From NCBI GenBank assembly GCA_036785705.1, contig JAWUZG010000970.1:5655501-5719500 (forward strand): a DNA stretch of 64,000 nucleotides, in the 5' to 3' direction. Both the position numbers and the translations under genes were made by a program. Under the pieces are notes generated by a model, which saw only the letters and a program-made list of their open reading frames with translations, was not told the origin of the DNA and made no database searches. This DNA is from Acanthornis magna (Eukaryota; Chordata; Aves; Passeriformes; Acanthizidae). Below, one piece after another: positions 59,301-64,000 of the stretch (positions are counted from its first letter, which is position 1; every line of letters begins with the position of its first letter).

Positions 59301-61811
59301 AATATCAAACTGCTGTAGTTTAATCTCTTTTTTAGGTCAGGCACCATTTTCTGATCCATTTTGACATGTAAGCTGATTTTTAGTGCTTAACACATTCCTT
59401 TCTACCACTGATTTTAAAATGTATCAAGTGGTTTTAGACATATTATTATAAGAGATGCTGGAAGGAGTCTAGAGCAAAGCCAAGAAAAGAGTCGAACACT
59501 AGAAAACTTGACCACAATGGAAGGTTGAAGTCAGAGCATTTGGCTCATGTAGAAAAGCGTAGACTGAAGACAGGAATGACAACACTCTAAAAGAGAGCTG
59601 TGGTAATTTTTTTACATTTTTGCTGCTGGATGCAGGACACCAGAACAAGAGAGACTAGAATTGTTTGCCACTCTCCTGTGCTGTTCCATGCTACTTTAGT
59701 GTTCTCTTCTCTGCAGCTGAATTCAACTATGTACCATATTCCCAGTGGCTTTCATAGTCTTTAGCATGTGCCAGTTTCCTGAGGAAGACATTCTTTCCAT
59801 CTTACACGTGATGTGAGATTTCTGTTGAGCTGTTCATTGAAGCATGGCTTCTGCCTCCATGGAAAGAGTTTACTTCTGAAGAGTATAACAGGCCTTGCAG
59901 CACCAGACTTGCTGATGAGGGTCGCTACAGCTTGTCTTTGCTGCTGCTGTCTCTCCAGTATGCTGTGGTGACTACACTAACAGGTTATAAGGCCACAGCA
60001 TCCCAGTATTATTTTATTTTCTCTCAATTATGAAAGAGCTGTTTTCTAAATCTCCTTACACCTAACCGATAAAATATTGTGGTATTTTTTCTTACCTGTC
60101 CTAATCTTCTTTCTGTCTTAAAAAGGTTTTCTGTCCACAACCTGAATTTTTCTCCTTGTTAACCTTGCTCTCACTGTGATATATTCCTCTGACTTGCTGT
60201 TTGTCTTAATAAGGACCATTAAAAGGCTTTAGAATGTTGCTCTAGATGAACAGTATCCTCAGAAGAACATTGCTTCTCTTGCAAGTAAAATAGTGTTCCT
60301 CCTACCATTTATTTTCCATCGTTGGCAAATAGGCTCCTTTTCTGGACATCTGGACATCTTTTTGCCTCTTAAATGGGTTGTTTTCACAGCAACACATTGA
60401 GTAGAAGGGGACATATGTTTCCTCAGCAAAGACTTCTCTGAAAAGGCGACTCTACATGTACTCTGCATGCTGCTGATCTGAGCAACACACCTACTTCCAC
60501 ATTCAACAGCTCTGAAAGCTAACTCTGGAATTTCATTCCCCAAGCTCCATGGGAGAGGATGAAGCCCTACTTGTCTACAATGTCTCAAGTGTCAAAGCTG
60601 GAGCACTGGCACCACCACTGCTGGTAGTCCTTGATGATCTCAGCATCAGTTCAGTGGTTTTTTGCTTTTCAGTAACTAAAAGGCCATGACCGGGGTGAGC
60701 ATGAAGAAATGATACATATAACTCCTGAGAACAGGCAAGCTTATCCTTAGTAGCACTGAACAAGAAAAACAGAAATATACTATGTTAGCTGAGCAGCCTT
60801 AGAATACTTTAATGTTACAAGGTTTGAGTAATGCAGTACTCAAACTGTAATTTGTAATGCAAAATGCTGCATAATTCTGAAAAGCAATGAGGAGGAAATA
60901 TGGTAACTTTCTTCAGAAATATCTGACTAGCACATAATACTAGCCATTTTATGCCAGTTTAATTTTTTCTTTATTGAGATTATCTTGGGAAATTTGTGAT
61001 TGTTAGGAGATTGTGCCTTCACAAATTCTTCCAGTAAGTCTGAAATAAATCTCTTTTGGATCAATAAATTCTGACAAAGCTATTTCTAAAAAAGACAGAC
61101 AGACCTGGCTGGCTTCAAATATTTCCCAAGTTTTTAGATTTGCTGAACCAAGTAAATATTCTCTGTCTAAATTTTCATACTTTTGGGAGCTCAATTTTTT
61201 GAAAAAAGACTTATTTATCATTCCTTCTAGAGAAGAATGAATTTACCTGGAAGTGTTACATCAGTGTCACTGTCTTCCTGCAGATGAGGAGAGAGGAGGG
61301 AAATTTCAAGCATCCCGGTGGTGAAAAGTACCTCCTCAGCAGCTGTTGCCATGTCAAGCGCATCACTGATATTTAGTGTGCAATATTTTCATGATCTGTG
61401 AAGAAACAGTAAATTCCTCCACAGATGAGCATCAATATGGAAAATGTTTTGCAAAGCACTAGACAAAGTTATCTTCATGTACTGCATTGCTATGTGTGGC
61501 ATGACATGAGACTGTCTTAACAGGTGGTTAACAACAAATATTTTGTTGGCAAGCTACCAAACCATGCCAGAAACTTCCAGTTTTGTTTCCCCAGGGCTCC
61601 ATTTTATCAGTTCTGTAATGAAGGTTGACCTGAGACTGCAGAGAGAAATCCCATCTTTGTTGGACATGAAGGAGCCTCAGGGTGGGCAGCATCTGTACCT
61701 CAGTGCATGTTGGATCAAATGTGGGTGTCTTTTTCTAGCTTCAGCCAATTTCTTTCCAAGAAGTATCTGTGGAAATGTCACAGACCAGACTGAGGAGGCA
61801 GTCAAGTTAGG
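56301..61811. other. Intron 1 sequence, nothing recognised
   Basis: About 5.5 kb of AT-rich sequence with an AT-palindromic patch at 57,249-57,272. No exon, RNA gene or repeat family was identified. Confidence 0.45.
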
Positions 61812-61816
61812 CATCT

Positions 61817-62766
61817 TGTTGAAGGTTGAGGGGGGCGCATTTGTGGGGGAATGGGAATGGAATTTTTCCCATTCTGTCACCAGGCAACTAACGACCGGTA
61901 CTTAAGAGCGATCTGCTCTTACAAAGAGACAAAGACTTTTAGCTGGGCGAGCATGGGAACAAGAGATTGGGAGATTTGATAGAGGAACACTCACTCGGAG
62001 CTCTTAGAGGAGAGAGAGCAGGGGGAAAAAGGTGGCTCTGCTTTTTGGCTGCAACTGCAGAAAAAAGCCCGGTTTTGCACTGGTTTTTCTCCCTACCTGT
62101 TGGGTGAGTTCTCACTTGGGACGGGGGAAGACGAGATCCTGGCCCCTTCTACCCTCCGGGAAGGCGCGTTTCCCAGCTGCACTGCAGCAGAACGAGACCC
62201 CCCGCCTGCTGCTGCTCCTCGCCCTGCCTGCTGCCACCCCGCACCTTGCCTGCCACAGCTGCGGAGCTCCTGCTGCCTCCTCTGCTAGCTGGCTCAGGTG
62301 AGCCCACCTGGCCGTTCCATCTCCTTGCTGCGCCCTGTCCATCTGCGCGTCACCCTAGTCCAGCCCGTCCACCATGACGTGTGCGACACAAATCCAACCT
62401 CGCGCCACAGCGCCATCTGCAGCTTCCCGAGAGTCATCGCACCTGCCCTGCTGGTCTAGGAGACCAACAGCGCCCCTTCTGGCCGTGACCGTGACTGCAC
62501 CAAACGGGAAAGTGCCTGGCAGCCCAGAGACATTTGCCACTGAGTTTTGGGTTTTTGTTTACTGTTCTTTACCTTGTTTACTGTTTTTGTTACTGATTGT
62601 TTACCTCATTCTAGATACTAGTAAAAAACTCTTATTCCTTTTCCCATACCTTTGCCTGAGAGCCCTTGATTCCAAAGTTATAACAATTCGGAGAGAAGAG
62701 AGTTCACATTTTCTGTTCTAAGGTTCCCACCTTCCTAAGCAGACACCTGTCTCTCAAACGAAGACA
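61817..62766 (+). mobile_element. Solo ERV LTR, copy 5 (plus strand, complete)
   Basis: This is a 950-bp LTR beginning TGTTGAAGG and ending AACGAAGACA. A perfect 5-bp duplication, CATCT, lies at 61,812-61,816 and 62,767-62,771. It is very similar to copy 3, with CpG-rich middle intact, and in the same orientation as AMPH. Extra sequence near the 5' end (GCGCATTTGTGGGGGAATG) replaces the homopolymer seen in other copies. No retroviral coding sequence flanks it. Confidence 0.92.
62410..62423 (-). promoter_or_regulatory. CTCF-core-like motif inside LTR copy 5
   Basis: The minus strand reads GCTGCAGATGGCGC, the same as in copies 1 and 3. A weaker companion lies about 58 bases to the right, on the same strand. 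Confidence 0.4.
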
Positions 62767-62771
62767 CATCT

Positions 62772-64000
62772 GTATTGCTACTTTGAGCATATGGACTAAT
62801 TTAGAAGCCAAACTGAGAAGACACAAAAACACTAGTAGCTTGTCTTGTAGTTATAGTGATGTAAGTAGAAGGAAAATAATTTAACCTGATAGCTCTTTGA
62901 TGCTGAGAGATGAGAAATAAGTAAGCTCTGTTAATTACCCATGTAATTAATGGCTGTAATCTTGTCTCTATTTGGCATCATCTCTGCACAGTTACTGATG
63001 TAAATGTAATTTTTTGTTTAAGGATGTGGATTTTAATCTCATAAATAATCATTAGAAAAATGTATCAAATCAAAATATGTCTATTATCAATTTTTTTCTT
63101 CCCAGTAACTCTGACAATTTCTTTAAAAGCTTTTATCTGGTTCTTCCTCTACATTGAAGGAATTGGTGTCATTCACAAATTACCTCTGTCTGCCTTCTGT
63201 GATAAGTAACATAGAGATATCTATAATGCTATGAAATGAGATTTACCAACTTCATATCATTCTACTGAAAGAACATATTTTGCCACTAATGCTCTTTATC
63301 TACTAAATGCCAAAATCCATCTATTTTATTAAAAATTGGTTCTGTTTGATTTTAATGAAGACCAATAGGAAATGTTGTCACTGATCTCAGAACTGAGAAA
63401 ATCAGATACAGCAGTGGAAATATAAGGGGAAATAGCCTGAAGAGCATCACTATTGAAAGTGAAAGCCTAGTTACCTTAAGTTCTGTGATCTGCTGAAATT
63501 GTATCATCAAAGCTGAATGAACAAGACTCTGCTATACGTATCCTGTGGAACTAGACAGTGGGAGAATGCATGTGCACTTCAGGGTCTGTTATATTGAATG
63601 AGATCTTTACATTTGGCAATGTGACTGAAAAACTTTTTGTTCAAATGTGGGGGTTTTTTAATTTTTTGTTTCTTTGTTGTTTTGGGGTTTTTTTGGAGTG
63701 CCAACAGCATATTTGCTGTGATAAGTCCAGAGAGACAGTCTGTAAACAGTCTGTAAATGACAAAGTTGTCTTTTTCTACAGAATTTGTAAGGTAGAATTT
63801 GAATGTTTGATTGAGAAATGAAACTGTGGTAGCTACAGAGAAATTGGAAATTTATATTTGATATCTCTCTTTCTTTGATCAGAATTTTTTTTTAAAATAT
63901 AGAGTTAACACACTGGCTGTTAAGTATCCCTGCTGAGGACTTCGGTACGATAAATAATCTTAGTTTACTTGTCTGCAAGTATGAGCTTTAGTGGCCCTTC
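62772..64000. other. Intron 1 sequence to the window edge
   Basis: AT-rich sequence with a T/G-rich patch at about 63,650-63,695 and a small AGTCTGTAAA duplication near 63,737-63,757. No exon was identified. Confidence 0.5.

Larger units (their letters stand above)
12398..64000 (+). other. AMPH: AMPH intron 1 (5' part, continues past the window)
   Basis: The donor GT is at 12,398. The next exon should begin by encoding the strongly conserved VLQKLGKADE segment after an AG acceptor; I did not find it by eye on the + strand, so the intron probably extends beyond 64,000. It would be over 51 kb, plausible for AMPH, which has long introns in other vertebrates. All four intronic copies of the main LTR family lie in the sense orientation, whereas most of the CR1 and both other LTRs lie antisense. 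A short missed exon cannot be excluded. Confidence 0.7.

Noticed and set aside
29163..62766. A full provirus formed by two of the plus-strand LTRs
   Set aside because: The complete copies each have their own flanking duplication, and the DNA between them lacks retroviral genes and is far too long.
12398..64000. AMPH exon 2 inside the window
   Set aside because: I looked for a segment encoding VLQKLGKADETKDEQF after an AG acceptor and did not see it. A translated search would be decisive.
1..64000. CRISPR arrays, operons, bacterial terminators, tRNA or rRNA genes
   Set aside because: None has the required repeat, gene order or secondary-structure pattern; the sequence is vertebrate nuclear DNA.

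Overview
The window is vertebrate nuclear DNA, most probably from a bird and probably a songbird. The only interspersed repeats I can identify are CR1 LINE fragments and endogenous-retrovirus LTRs, coding density is extremely low, and I see no Alu, L1 or other mammalian-type repeats. The species assignment is inference.

Only one host gene is visible. A 0.9-kb CpG island at about 12,050-13,010 holds coding exon 1 of amphiphysin (AMPH) on the + strand. It starts at an ATG at 12,329 in a strong Kozak context, encodes 23 residues of the N-BAR amphipathic helix, and ends at a GT splice donor at 12,398. Everything from 12,398 to the right edge looks like AMPH intron 1 (over 51 kb); I did not find exon 2. 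The first 12 kb is AMPH upstream sequence, in which I found no exon of a neighbouring gene.

The rest is non-coding sequence punctuated by mobile elements. One LTR family occurs five times: 734-1694 on the - strand, and 15,372-15,945 (5'-truncated), 29,163-30,058, 45,987-46,946 and 61,817-62,766 on the + strand. The complete copies are 0.90-0.96 kb solo LTRs with 5-bp target-site duplications. All five carry a motif close to the CTCF core. Two related LTRs of another type lie at 42,709-43,537 and 43,879-44,486 (- strand). A candidate LTR lies at 6,918-7,370 (- strand). A 192-bp LTR-like unit preceded by a purine tract ends at 20,179. CR1 fragments lie at 15,002-15,371 plus 15,946-16,240 (+), and at 16,943-18,560, 21,625-21,815, 31,880-32,335 and 54,000-56,300 (all -). 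All CR1 reading frames are broken.

Other structure includes a perfect 28-bp palindrome with a second hairpin beside it (3,290-3,334), a pure CTC tract next to the AMPH start, a TTTTA microsatellite, and a few local tandem duplications. There are no operons or multi-gene systems. The biology here is one neuronal endocytosis gene whose promoter, first exon and long first intron have been colonised by retroelements.
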